This document shows positions 25,244 through 33,300 of a DNA stretch of 64,000 nucleotides, piece by piece (the stretch's first letter is position 1; the number at the start of each line of letters is the position of its first letter). A program made the translations under genes and the position numbers. The stretch is from contig CBDBJQ010000006.1 of NCBI GenBank assembly GCA_965206405.1, positions 2,356,001-2,420,000 on the forward strand, written 5' to 3'. The stretch is from CBDBJQ01 sp965206405. GTDB lineage: Bacteria; Pseudomonadota; Alphaproteobacteria; UBA8366. The notes beneath the pieces are model-generated. The model had not been told where the DNA came from and ran no database searches. It was given only the letters and a program-made list of their open reading frames with translations.

Positions 25244-25888
25244 TCAGGCGCGGCGACCGCTACGCCGCCATGCTGTCCAGGCGGCGCCGTCATCGACATC
25301 AAAAAGCGTGGCGGCAAAACCGTGGCGGCGGTGCGATCCCAGATTCGCCAGCGTATCGGCGAGTGCATGTTCGCTTGACCAGCGAACCCCGCTGAACAGT
25401 TCCGGTGCGAGGCCGGACCGACGCTGGCCGACCAGCCAGTAGCCACCATCCTCAGCCGGACCGAACACAACGTCGCAGCGACGCAAGAGACGGAAGGCTT
25501 CAGCGATATGGTCGGCGTCGATAGCAGGAATATCAGTGCCGATGATTGCCACCGGAACCGTGCCGAAGGCACGCAGGGCGTGGTCCATGCGGCGGCCGAG
25601 ATCGCCGCACGCCTGGCGACGCCGCGGTACACCCGGCGGCCAGCGCACACCATCCCCGGTGATGAACAACCAGGTCTCCCAGCGTGGATCCCGCGCCAGT
25701 CGGCGCAGAACCGCGTGCGATGACGCGCGATAGAACCCGACTGCAGCGACGCTTCCGATATCGACGGCAAGCCTGGTCTTGACCGCTCCGAGAATCGGCG
25801 CTCGCATGAACACGACGAGTTTCGGCCGGCGCGCGCGACGTCCCGGCAGCGCGCCCGCAAGCACCGGATCGGGTGGGCGGCCGCGCAT
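25244..25888 (-). CDS. TIGR04282/DUF2064-family glycosyltransferase-like protein (arsenosugar-type)
   Basis: A 214-residue nucleotidyltransferase-fold protein. Motifs are KLVVFMRAPILGAVKTRLA (residues 22-40), IIGTDIPAIDADHI near 115-128 with the metal-binding Asp, and VFGPAEDGGYWLVG near 141-154. This pattern is typical of the family found beside TIGR04283 glycosyltransferases in presumed arsenosugar gene sets. Its start overlaps the stop of the partner gene (TGATG), so the two are translationally coupled. No arsenic methyltransferase or ars regulator is visible nearby, so the arsenosugar link is family knowledge, not shown here. The IS1380 left end lies directly after the stop. Confidence 0.85.
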   Translation of the reverse strand: MRGRPPDPVLAGALPGRRARRPKLVVFMRAPILGAVKTRLAVDIGSVAAVGFYRASSHAVLRRLARDPRWETWLFITGDGVRWPPGVPRRRQACGDLGRRMDHALRAFGTVPVAIIGTDIPAIDADHIAEAFRLLRRCDVVFGPAEDGGYWLVGQRRSGLAPELFSGVRWSSEHALADTLANLGSHRRHGFAATLFDVDDGAAWTAWRRSGRRA

Positions 25889-26595
25889 CAGTGGTAAATC
25901 CTCGCGATCCGCTCCGGCGATACGCCGGCAAAAAACAGCCCCAGGCAGAACAGATTGCGCAGGCTGCGCCGCAGATATCCCGCATTGGTAAAACGCACCG
26001 CCGAGGTGACGGCGCGGATATCCAGGACCCGCATGTTGCGGCGGCCGACGCGACGAACGATATCCACATCCTCCATCAGCGGATACGGCCGGTAGCCGCC
26101 AATGCGCTCATAGAGGGCGCGACACACCAGAAAGCCCTGGTCGCCATAGGGAAGACCAAGCACCGCGCAGCGCAAACCCACCAGCCGCTCGAGACAGTGG
26201 GCCGGTGCTGAATCAGCATCAAGGGTGAAACGGAAATACCCGGCCCGTTCCCTGTTCGCGGGCACGGCGGCAAAACCAGCCACCGCATCGTGCCATCCCG
26301 TATCGACGACGGTGTCAGCGTGCAAAAACAGGAGCCAGTCGCCTGCCGCCCGGACAGCACCCGCCGCCAGCTGCTGGCCCCGGCCGCGCGCCTCCTCCAC
26401 AACCACAGCCCCGCCCTGTTCGGCGACGCTTCGGGTTGCATCTATCGATCCGCCATCCACAACGACGATTTCGGGCACGCTTTCAGGCATGATTTCCGAC
26501 GCCGCACCGGAAGCTGGCGGGGCGGTCAGGGCGGCAAGCGTGGCGCCCAGACTGTTTGCAGCGTTCAGGGTCGGGATGATCACACTCAACCGCAT
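25888..26595 (-). CDS. Family 2 glycosyltransferase, TIGR04283 type
   Basis: A 235-residue GT-A fold enzyme starting MRLSVIIPTLNAANSL. It contains EIVVVDGGSIDATRSV (nucleotide-sugar binding), the DxD-like LHADTVVD motif and GGYRPYPLMEDVDIVRRVGR near residues 170-190, all typical of the family. It lacks the membrane helices of larger GT2 enzymes. It forms a two-gene operon with the downstream DUF2064 protein. The acceptor and sugar are not known; family context suggests glycosylation in organo-arsenic or lipid-linked metabolism. Confidence 0.88.
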   Translation of the reverse strand: MRLSVIIPTLNAANSLGATLAALTAPPASGAASEIMPESVPEIVVVDGGSIDATRSVAEQGGAVVVEEARGRGQQLAAGAVRAAGDWLLFLHADTVVDTGWHDAVAGFAAVPANRERAGYFRFTLDADSAPAHCLERLVGLRCAVLGLPYGDQGFLVCRALYERIGGYRPYPLMEDVDIVRRVGRRNMRVLDIRAVTSAVRFTNAGYLRRSLRNLFCLGLFFAGVSPERIARIYH

Positions 26596-26714
26596 CGCAG
26601 AGATCGCCTCCTTAAATCCGGCGATTGGGCGTCTCCAATCTCCGGCATGCCACCCCTCACCCTGTGACGAATCGCCTATACCCGGCGGCGATCGACAAGC
26701 GGATTTCAATACTA

Positions 26715-27289
26715 AACCTGTTTCACAATAGTCGATTTTCAGCGATGTTTATGGCCCAATGGGGGGGGGGGGGAGGGCTTGTCTATGAGGGTTTTAAAGG
26801 TTTTGCGGGGGCGCGCTGATTTGTTTTTCCGCCTTTCAGGCATTCGTCTTACCGATGACAAAAAACGGGTTCTGGCGGTCGATCCGGCGTAACCCGGGCG
26901 CGCACATGACAAGCGTATCTACGACGAGGCGCGCGTGGATAAGCCACCGGGTGTGCTTGTACCACCGGGTGTGCTTGCACTTGGTGATCTCGGTTATCTG
27001 GGAACATCGCTTGAAATCCCGCTCAAAGCCTCAAAGAACCACCCCCTTACGGACGAACAGAAAACTTACAACACTTGGCACGCAAAGCTACGTATCGGCG
27101 TGGAGCACGGTATTTGCCGCATGAAAAAGTTCAGGATATTTGCCGAAACTCATCGCGGCAACCGGCAGGAAAACATGATTGCCAAGAACGTCGGGCGGGG
27201 CGCTGGCAAACATGAATTTGAAAACAGCCTGACCAAATCGGTAAGGATACATCCGTTCTCAATTACCTGATGCTATTGTGAATCAGGTC
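26715..27289 (+). mobile_element. IS5-like element, internally deleted copy
   Basis: This is a 575-base derivative of the 978-base element at 61474-62451, with both ends (AACCTGTTTCACAATAG and CTATTGTGAATCAGGTC) and flanking TA dinucleotides at 26713-26714 and 27290-27291. The transposase frame jumps from LFFRLSGIR to TDDKKRVLAV, losing about 400 bases, with further frame damage. A run of 13 G (26761-26773) replaces the GAGAGTGA-type sequence of the intact copies. It interrupts the toxin gene at 27273-27479. Confidence 0.9.
26761..26773. repeat. Poly-G tract (13 G)
   Basis: Thirteen consecutive G lie at the position of the transposase start region of the IS5-like remnant. Intact copies have GGAGAGTGAGGG there. 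It may be a real homopolymer or a sequencing or assembly error. Confidence 0.9.
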
Positions 27290-27479
27290 TATCGAATTCG
27301 GCGGATTCCGTTGCTACGGCATGGGATTCCGGCATGGATGCAAGACCGAGGATCAGTTTGCGCATGCCGGTCAGCCGGTCTTCGGCGGCACCGGGATTGC
27401 GTTCCTGCAACCATTCATGTTCCTGCCGAAGATCATCGGCGGCCTTCGGCGTGACGATGACGCGATATTGGCGCGCCAT
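27273..27479 (-). pseudogene. ParE/RelE-type toxin, C-terminus cut by IS insertion
   Basis: MARQYRVIVTPKAADDLRQE followed by WLQERNPGAAEDRLTGMRKL is the N-terminal two thirds of a RelE/ParE-superfamily toxin (normally about 95-100 residues). After AEFDR the frame enters the end of the IS5-like element and stops, giving PDSQ from IS sequence. The C-terminal strand that completes the fold is lost, so the toxin is probably inactive. Its ATG overlaps the antitoxin stop (TGATG), the usual coupling of a toxin-antitoxin operon. Confidence 0.85.
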
Positions 27480-27751
27480 CAGCTGGCGGAATGATCGTCA
27501 AAAAAGGCCGAAGCCTCGACGCCTTCGCCCGCGCGGGCCTGATCCAGTCCCTTGCGGATACCCGCACCGGTCTGGGCATAGTCGATCTGGTCCTGCATGT
27601 CCTGCCACGCGGCCACGTCCATGACCACGACCGAGGGCTTGCCGTTCACCGTCAGCACCGACGGACGGCCGGTTTCCTTGAGATGGGCAACAAAGCGCGA
27701 GGTCTCGCGTTTGAACTCGATAAGGGGACAGGTGTCCTTGGTGATATCCAT
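27479..27751 (-). CDS. Phd/YefM-family antitoxin
   Basis: A 90-residue protein from MDITKDTCPL; the start at 27751 has a GGAG ribosome binding site 8 bases upstream, so the longer in-frame start at 27775 is rejected. The N-terminal DNA-binding part (LIEFKRETSRFVAHLKETGR, PSVLTVNGKPSVVVMDVAAW) is typical of Phd/YefM antitoxins. The C-terminal tail (ASAFFDDHSAS) would wrap the toxin. A strong nested palindrome upstream (27761-27807) is probably its operator. The partner toxin is truncated by an IS, so the antitoxin may persist alone. Confidence 0.88.
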   Translation of the reverse strand: MDITKDTCPLIEFKRETSRFVAHLKETGRPSVLTVNGKPSVVVMDVAAWQDMQDQIDYAQTGAGIRKGLDQARAGEGVEASAFFDDHSAS

Positions 27752-27760
27752 GGGGTGGCT

Positions 27761-27807
27761 CCTGACTGCGCGCATCTAATTAGATGCTAATACAGTGCGC
27801 AGTCAGG
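27761..27807 (-). promoter_or_regulatory. Operator of the phd/parE module (nested palindromes)
   Basis: An inner perfect 16-base palindrome GCATCTAATTAGATGC (27772-27787) lies between perfect 11-base outer arms CCTGACTGCGC (27761-27771) and GCGCAGTCAGG (27797-27807). It lies 10 bases upstream of the antitoxin start, and the outer arm overlaps its ribosome binding site. Phd-type antitoxins autorepress through such sites. Confidence 0.75.
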
Positions 27808-27821
27808 ATGGAGTCCAGTGC

Positions 27822-27932
27822 GGGGGCAGGAGGCGATGCGGTAAACGCGACCTCTCTGGGCAACCTTTCCCGAGGTCACTTCGAGGCCGAGCTTCTTCTT
27901 CAGTGCACCGGATATTGCGCCGCGCACCGGGT
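27822..27932 (-). pseudogene. DUF3489 domain remnant
   Basis: The minus strand reads PVRGAISGALKKKLGLEVTS followed by GKVAQRGRVYRI. This is the conserved core of DUF3489 proteins, small alphaproteobacterial proteins commonly encoded next to DUF2924 and large serine recombinase genes in mobile regions. Only about 37 codons remain, without a start. It may share an origin with the recombinase remnant at 13.3 kb, but this is only a guess. Confidence 0.65.
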
Positions 27933-28067
27933 CAAGTCCATAATCTGCTGTAAATTGAGTTTGCAGGTTCTGTTGCAGGTCTTGTTACAAGGCGTATTGC
28001 CCCAGGATGCGGATTCGTGCTCGATCGAGGTGATGGAAACAGAACTTCGGCGGCCGGCAGCCGACTG

Positions 28068-28685
28068 ATGCCGGATTTTTCCTTCGAGAACGCCGTCAGC
28101 GGGATTGTCGCCGGCATCGACGAAGCCGGGCGCGGACCGCTCGCCGGGCCGGTCGTCGCCGCAGCCGCGATTATCGACCGCGACACGATTCCCGTCGGGG
28201 TACTGCACCGGATCGATGATTCGAAGAAACTCTCCCGTACGGCCCGGCGGGACGTACTCGCCGCACTCGAACCCCACGCCGCCATCGCCGTCGCCACGGC
28301 AGAGGTCAAGGAGATCGACCGCGTCAATATTCTCGAGGCCACCCTGCTGGCAATGCGTCGGGCCGTCGATGCGCTGGCGTCTTCGCTTGCATCGCCTCTT
28401 GCAATGGCGCTGGTCGATGGCAACCGGCTTCCCGACCTTCCCTGCCCGGCTCAGACCGTGATCGGCGGCGATGCCCGCTCCCTCTCGATCGCCGCCGCCT
28501 CGATCGCCGCCAAAGTGCGGCGGGATACGCTGATGGCCGCCCTCGCCAAGGAGTGGCCGGGCTATGGCTGGGAGCGAAACGCCGGATACGGCACCGCCGA
28601 ACACAAACGGGCCCTGGCCGATCTCGGCCTGACGCCGCATCACCGGCGCAGCTTCGCGCCGGTCGCAGCGCTCGCTAATTCCTGA
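28068..28685 (+). CDS. rnhB: Ribonuclease HII
   Basis: A 205-residue enzyme that cuts the RNA strand of RNA/DNA hybrids and removes single ribonucleotides from DNA. The start MPDFSFENAV at 28068 is preferred. The type 2 RNase H motif GIDEAGRGPLAGPVVAAA gives the catalytic Asp-Glu pair. DDSKKLS, ALVDGNRLPD with a catalytic Asp, and SIAAASIAAKVRRD are all present. It converges with mutY 27 bases downstream. In several relatives a DNA methyltransferase gene lies next to rnhB; none is present here. Confidence 0.95.
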   Translation: MPDFSFENAVSGIVAGIDEAGRGPLAGPVVAAAAIIDRDTIPVGVLHRIDDSKKLSRTARRDVLAALEPHAAIAVATAEVKEIDRVNILEATLLAMRRAVDALASSLASPLAMALVDGNRLPDLPCPAQTVIGGDARSLSIAAASIAAKVRRDTLMAALAKEWPGYGWERNAGYGTAEHKRALADLGLTPHHRRSFAPVAALANS

Positions 28686-28712
28686 CAGGCAGTTCGCTGG
28701 AAGCGGACAGGG

Positions 28713-29822
28713 TTATCTGTCGAAAGCGTGCAGGGCGACTCGCGCGACCTTCTTCATCAAGGTTGGCAACGCGTGTTCGCCAAGATGTTCCGGCAGACAC
28801 CAGAGACAGTCTGGCAGCGGTGCAGCATTCTCTACCCGGCCGCCGGCGATGCGTAGCTCCAGGTGAAAATGGGTGAATCCGTGGCGCACCTTCTCCTCGG
28901 CTTCCTGCCATTGTGACACTGCCAGTGGCGCTGCGCCGAGATGCACGGCGAGCGACGGCAGTGCGCCGTCCCGCCAATCGGTCGACGGGATTTCCATCAT
29001 GCCACCGAGCAGGCCGTTCTGGTGACGTCGCCGCAACAGAACCGCGCCGTCTTGCCGTGTGATCCAGAACGCCGTGCCTGAACGCGCCGGTCGCACCGGC
29101 CGTGGCGTACGGCGCGGCAATGCGGCGGCTACGGCACGCCCCCGACAGCGGCGGCCCCAGGGACAGACATCGCATGCCGGATTATATCGCGTACACACGG
29201 TCGCTCCCAGGTCCATCACCGCCTGGGCATAATCGCCGGGCCGCGACTCAGGCGTCAGTTCAGCGGCATGATGACGCAATTCAGCGGCAGCTGCCGGCAA
29301 CGACGTCTCAACCCGGAACAAGCGGGCCATCACGCGCTGGACATTGCCATCGACGACAACGGCGGGTGCGGCGAAAGCAATCGCGGCAATCGCGGCCGCC
29401 GTGTAGATTCCGATCCCCGGCAGACAACGCAGATTGGACTCGGATTCGGGAAAGCGGCCGCCCATCTCCCCGGCGACGATGCGGGCACACCGGTGCATGT
29501 TGCGGGCGCGCGCATAATAGCCCAGCCCCTGCCAGGCATGCATCACCGCGTCGGGCTCAGCCGCTGCCAGATCGTGCACGGTAGGCCAGCGCCGCACGAA
29601 CGCCTCGAAATAGGGCCGCACCGCCGCCACGGTGGTTTGCTGCAGCATGATTTCGCTGAGCCAGACACGGTATGGATCCGCAAGCTCTCCCGGCCCGACA
29701 CGCCAGGGCAGATTCCGCCGGTTACGATCATACCAACCCAGGAGTTCATCTGCAGGGGCCCCCTCCAGGTCATCCTCCAGGGCACCCTCTACCGGATCGG
29801 CGACAGCGTCGGTAATGGCCAT
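28713..29822 (-). CDS. mutY: A/G-specific adenine glycosylase
   Basis: A 369-residue repair enzyme that removes adenine mispaired with 8-oxoguanine. The start at MAITDAVADP (29822) is chosen; an in-frame start at 29867 would add 15 residues. Glu58 in LSEIMLQQTTV is the catalytic acid. The helix-hairpin-helix LPGIGIYTAAAI is followed by VVVDGNVQRV with the catalytic Asp. The 4Fe-4S ligands are in CTRYNPACDVCPWGRRC. The C-terminal NUDIX-like domain recognises 8-oxoG (LLGGMMEIPSTDW). It is divergent from the dciA gene, as in many alphaproteobacteria. Confidence 0.95.
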   Translation of the reverse strand: MAITDAVADPVEGALEDDLEGAPADELLGWYDRNRRNLPWRVGPGELADPYRVWLSEIMLQQTTVAAVRPYFEAFVRRWPTVHDLAAAEPDAVMHAWQGLGYYARARNMHRCARIVAGEMGGRFPESESNLRCLPGIGIYTAAAIAAIAFAAPAVVVDGNVQRVMARLFRVETSLPAAAAELRHHAAELTPESRPGDYAQAVMDLGATVCTRYNPACDVCPWGRRCRGRAVAAALPRRTPRPVRPARSGTAFWITRQDGAVLLRRRHQNGLLGGMMEIPSTDWRDGALPSLAVHLGAAPLAVSQWQEAEEKVRHGFTHFHLELRIAGGRVENAAPLPDCLWCLPEHLGEHALPTLMKKVARVALHAFDR

Positions 29823-30063
29823 CAGGGTCAGGCTCCGGAACGGCAGGACGCGCTGATCACGATACACCGGCGGCCGGCCGGAGTCCCCGCTTCCCCGCCT
29901 TCACCATCCGGGCCGCCGTTCGGGTTGCCGGCATGAAAATCCACCTGTCCTCATTTCGCCGAAACCCGGAAGGCTGTAATCTTGGGGTTGTGGATGGGGC
30001 AGATGGTGCCAATAGTGCAGAATCGGAAAAATCACCGTGCGATGACAGACAAATGACCGACAG

Positions 30064-30609
30064 ATGATCGCCCCCGGGAAGAAAAAATGGAAAACCCGAT
30101 CCTTCGGCAAGATGGATATCAGTCGCCGCACCGGCACCCGATCTCTCGGATCGATTGTCGAAAAACTGACCCGTGATGCGCTGGCAGGCAAAACCAGCGA
30201 CGTCTACATAACCCTGGTGATGCACTGGCCCGCGATCGTCGGAGGGGACAAGGCCCGCGTCTGCCAGCCCGGCAAGCTGACTTTCCCCCGCAAGCAGGGC
30301 GACGGTGCGACCCTGATGTTGCAGGTGTCCTCGGCAGCCGCAACCGAAATCCAGCACCAGACAGACTGGCTTCTTGAGAGGATCAACGGGTTTTTCGGCC
30401 GACATGTGGTTGGCAAACTGCAACTCCAGCAAGCGCGCCTAGCCGCAACACCGAAGAAACCGGAAACACCGGCGCGTTCCCGCAAGGAACCCGACCCCGA
30501 AGCCATGACCCGCATGGAAAAACGCCTTGAAGGCGTTGATTCCCCGGAACTGCGCGAGGCACTCCGGGGTCTTGGCCGCTCGATACTGTCCGTCCCTGAC
30601 AAGGATTGA
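30064..30609 (+). CDS. dciA: DciA-like protein (DUF721)
   Basis: A 181-residue protein whose N-terminal half matches DUF721: RTGTRSLGSIVEKLTRDAL, followed by a WPAIVGGDKARVCQPGKLTF region and the strand TLMLQVSSAAATEIQHQTDW. DciA proteins load or support the replicative helicase DnaB in bacteria that lack DnaC/DnaI. The C-terminus is charged and probably disordered (residues about 135-181). An internal ATG at 30112 is an alternative start. It lies between mutY and the bufferin operon; in many alphaproteobacteria the next gene is the DsbA-like one, which here lies 2.7 kb further. Confidence 0.85.
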   Translation: MIAPGKKKWKTRSFGKMDISRRTGTRSLGSIVEKLTRDALAGKTSDVYITLVMHWPAIVGGDKARVCQPGKLTFPRKQGDGATLMLQVSSAAATEIQHQTDWLLERINGFFGRHVVGKLQLQQARLAATPKKPETPARSRKEPDPEAMTRMEKRLEGVDSPELREALRGLGRSILSVPDKD

Positions 30610-30770
30610 GTGAATACATGGCCAGCCACCCCGAGCCACCAGTGAAGCTCTAATCAGCCTCCCGGTGAAATCTCTGCCAGTTTCCTTGCCAACCAAGAGA
30701 TATATGCATATTTTGTCGGCTTCAAACGGAGCTTCCCGCTCTCGTATATGTAACAAGCGAAACAAAACTT

Positions 30771-31037
30771 ATGTCCAATACTACTAGCACACTCTCGGTT
30801 ATCGCCGTCGCCGGTGCGCTTGCCGCACTCGTCGCCGCAGCCCCTGCAGAGAAAGCCAACGCCGCTGACATGGAAAAATGCTACGGCGTGTCGAAAGCCG
30901 GCAAGAATGACTGCAAGGCAGGACCAGGCACCTCGTGCCAGGGCACCTCGAAGGTCGACAGCCAGAAGAACGCCTGGCTTCTCGTCCCCAAGGGTACGTG
31001 CCTGAAGCTCGTCGGCGGCAGTCTCGAAGCCTCCTGA
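30771..31037 (+). CDS. bufA: Bufferin-type copper-buffering RiPP precursor (DUF2282)
   Basis: An 88-residue protein with an N-terminal secretion signal (residues about 1-31, ALAALVAAAPAEKANA). The small mature domain contains four cysteines in KCYGVSKAGKNDC, GTSC and PKGTCLKLVGGS. DUF2282 proteins are the precursor peptides of bufferins: some cysteines are converted to thiooxazole groups by the MNIO enzyme BufB with the help of BufC, and the product binds copper in the periplasm. The next gene begins one base after its stop and encodes a fused BufB-BufC. An ECF-like promoter could lie at about 30724-30748 (AAAC, then CGTATA 15 bases later), which is tentative. Confidence 0.9.
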   Translation: MSNTTSTLSVIAVAGALAALVAAAPAEKANAADMEKCYGVSKAGKNDCKAGPGTSCQGTSKVDSQKNAWLLVPKGTCLKLVGGSLEAS

Positions 31038-31038
31038 C

Positions 31039-32805
31039 GTGACGGCCGGCTTCCGGCCGACGGCAGACCACCGCGTCGGAATCAGCCTGAAGCCGGAACA
31101 CTACCGGGATATCCTCGATACTGACCCGAACATAGGCTGGTTCGAGGTTCACCCGGAAAACTACATGGTCCTCGGCGGCCCACCTCTGCGTTGGCTGAAG
31201 GTGATTCGCGAGCGATGGCCGCTGTCGTTGCACGGAGTCGGGATGTCACTCGGCTCATCCGAGCGGCCGCCGGACGACCACCTCCAGGCGCTGAAGCGCC
31301 TGATCGACCGCTTCGATCCCTTCCTCGTCTCCGAACATCTGTCTTGGAGCCGGACCGGCAAGATCTTTCTCACCGATCTGCTTCCCCTACCGATGACGAA
31401 AGAGGCCCTTGATGCCGTCGCCGGCAATGTCAGCCACGCCCAGGACGTCCTCGGCAGGCAAATCCTGATCGAGAACCCCTCGGTCTATCTGGCGCTGGCG
31501 GGCGACGGGATCCCGGAGACCGAGTTTTTGCGGGAACTCTCGATGCGGACCGGATGCGGCCTGCTTCTCGATATCAACAACGTCTATGTTGCCGCCCGCA
31601 ATCTGGATTTCGACGCACGCGACTATCTTGGAGCCTATCCGATGGCGGCGGTCGGCGAGATCCATCTCTCGGGCCACGCGACCGAACGCCGCGATAATCT
31701 CGAGATCTGCATCGACGATCATGGCTCGCCGGTTCCCGACGGTGTCTGGGCGCTTTACGAAGAGGTCGTGCCGCAATGTCCCGAGGCTCCCGTCCTGATC
31801 GAGCGCGACGACAACATCCCTGCACTGGCCGAACTCCTCGCTGAGGCGACCCGTGCCGAAACCGCTTTGGCTGGAATCCCGGCCGGAAATTGCGCAACGC
31901 AACGCCATCCAATACGACAGCAAAACAACAATCTACAGGCGGCGCCAGCCTCTACTGGTTTCGGTCTCGCCGACTTCCAGGAAACATTCCGCCACGCCAT
32001 GGGCGTCGGGCATGACACCAGCGGCGCTGGCTACACCGGAGAGCAGACGACGCCGGCAGCACGGGAATACGCGGATGCCGCACTCCTTCCCGCCCTGGCA
32101 CACACGGGCGGCATGTCGCAGCACGTCCGGCTTGACGTTTACCGCAACAATATTGCCTCGGCGCTGGTGTGGTCGCTGCGCGGCCTTTATCCGTCCCTGC
32201 TATCGCTCGCCGGAGAGGAGTTTTTCGACGCCATGGCGCGGGACTATGCGTGCCAGAACCCGCCCGCCCATGGCGTCCTCTGTGAATACGGTCACGATTT
32301 CCCCGAATTCGTCGGCCGCTTTGCGTCGGCCGCCGACTGGCCGTATTTCGCGGACGCCGCCCATCTCGATCTCGCCTGGTTCTGCGCCTATGCGGCGCCG
32401 GAGGCCGCGCCCTGCAATCCCGCTCGGCTTGCCAGCATCACCCCCGAAGATCTTCCCGCAATCCAGCTCGCCCTGCACCCCTCCCATACCCTGCTCCGTT
32501 CGCCCTGGCCGCTAGACCGGATTCGCGAGGTGGCGCTCGGGGACGCAGACAGCCAGGATGCCGTCGATATCGGGGAAAACCCGGCTCTGCTCCTGGTGAT
32601 CCGGCCACAGGCGGAGGTCGAGATCCGGACCCTGGACGAGGGCGGCTTCGCCTTTCTTCAAGCACTGGAAAGCGGCGGGACACTGGCCGAGGCCGCGGCC
32701 GAGGCGACGGCGCAGGACTCCGTCTTTGATGCCGCCAGGCATCTCGCCGACCATCTCGAAGGCGGAACGTTTTCCTCCTGCACTCTGCGCGGCAAGGCTG
32801 TATAA
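31039..32805 (+). CDS. Fused MNIO-family (DUF692, BufB) and BufC-like (DUF2063) RiPP maturation protein
   Basis: A 588-residue protein from a GTG one base after the bufA stop. Residues about 10-280 are a DUF692 multinuclear iron oxygenase: HPENYM at 38-43, LHGVGMSLGS at 64-73, SEHLSW at 98-103, IENPSVYL, LLDINNVYVAARN, EIHLSGHA and VLIERDDNIP carry the iron-binding His, Glu, Asp and Asn residues. A low-complexity linker (about 280-305) joins it to a DUF2063/BufC-type domain (FGLADFQETFRHAM, RLDVYRNNIASALVWSLRGL, HLDLAWFCAYAAPEA). BufB and BufC are usually separate neighbouring genes, so this is a natural fusion. It would modify cysteines of BufA. Confidence 0.9.
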   Translation: MTAGFRPTADHRVGISLKPEHYRDILDTDPNIGWFEVHPENYMVLGGPPLRWLKVIRERWPLSLHGVGMSLGSSERPPDDHLQALKRLIDRFDPFLVSEHLSWSRTGKIFLTDLLPLPMTKEALDAVAGNVSHAQDVLGRQILIENPSVYLALAGDGIPETEFLRELSMRTGCGLLLDINNVYVAARNLDFDARDYLGAYPMAAVGEIHLSGHATERRDNLEICIDDHGSPVPDGVWALYEEVVPQCPEAPVLIERDDNIPALAELLAEATRAETALAGIPAGNCATQRHPIRQQNNNLQAAPASTGFGLADFQETFRHAMGVGHDTSGAGYTGEQTTPAAREYADAALLPALAHTGGMSQHVRLDVYRNNIASALVWSLRGLYPSLLSLAGEEFFDAMARDYACQNPPAHGVLCEYGHDFPEFVGRFASAADWPYFADAAHLDLAWFCAYAAPEAAPCNPARLASITPEDLPAIQLALHPSHTLLRSPWPLDRIREVALGDADSQDAVDIGENPALLLVIRPQAEVEIRTLDEGGFAFLQALESGGTLAEAAAEATAQDSVFDAARHLADHLEGGTFSSCTLRGKAV

Positions 32806-32844
32806 TCCGGGACCCGCGGGATCACGACCAAAGGCTTTTTGATC

Positions 32845-33300
32845 ATGACAGTAAAAACCTTCGACGAAAACGGGCTGATCGTGCGCCTCTATCGCGTCCT
32901 CCAGCCGATACCGGAATCGCTGATCCAGTTTCTGGCCCGGATCGCGATCGCACCGCTGTTCTTTATATCCGGGCGCGCCAAGGTCGATGGGATCACGCTG
33001 ACAAACAACACCAAATTCCTAGCCGAGCACGAGTGGAACCTGCCCCTCCTGCCACCAGCCCTTGTCGCCGGATTGGCAGCAATCAGCGAACATGTGTTCC
33101 CGATCCTCCTTATCCTCGGCCTCGCCACGAGACTGTCGGCAGCAGCCCTGTTCGCCATGACCCTCGTGATCCAGATTTTCATCTACCCTGACGCCTGGTC
33201 GACGCACATCGTCTGGTTCTTCATCCTGCTCTACATCATGGCGCGCGGACCGGGCTCATTCTCCCTCGACAACCTGATCACCGCGACGCGCCGGCTATGA
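32845..33300 (+). CDS. DoxX-family membrane protein of the bufferin operon
   Basis: A 151-residue integral membrane protein with four hydrophobic helices. It has the DoxX signature LARIAIAPLFFISGRAKVDG near residues 30-50 and SEHVFPILLILGLATRL near 83-99. DoxX members are frequent last genes of DUF2282/DUF692/DUF2063 operons, where the role is not well defined. The start ATG-32845 is preferred over a TTG six bases upstream. Its stop overlaps the start of the DsbA-like gene (ATGA), so the operon may continue into that gene. Confidence 0.9.
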   Translation: MTVKTFDENGLIVRLYRVLQPIPESLIQFLARIAIAPLFFISGRAKVDGITLTNNTKFLAEHEWNLPLLPPALVAGLAAISEHVFPILLILGLATRLSAAALFAMTLVIQIFIYPDAWSTHIVWFFILLYIMARGPGSFSLDNLITATRRL

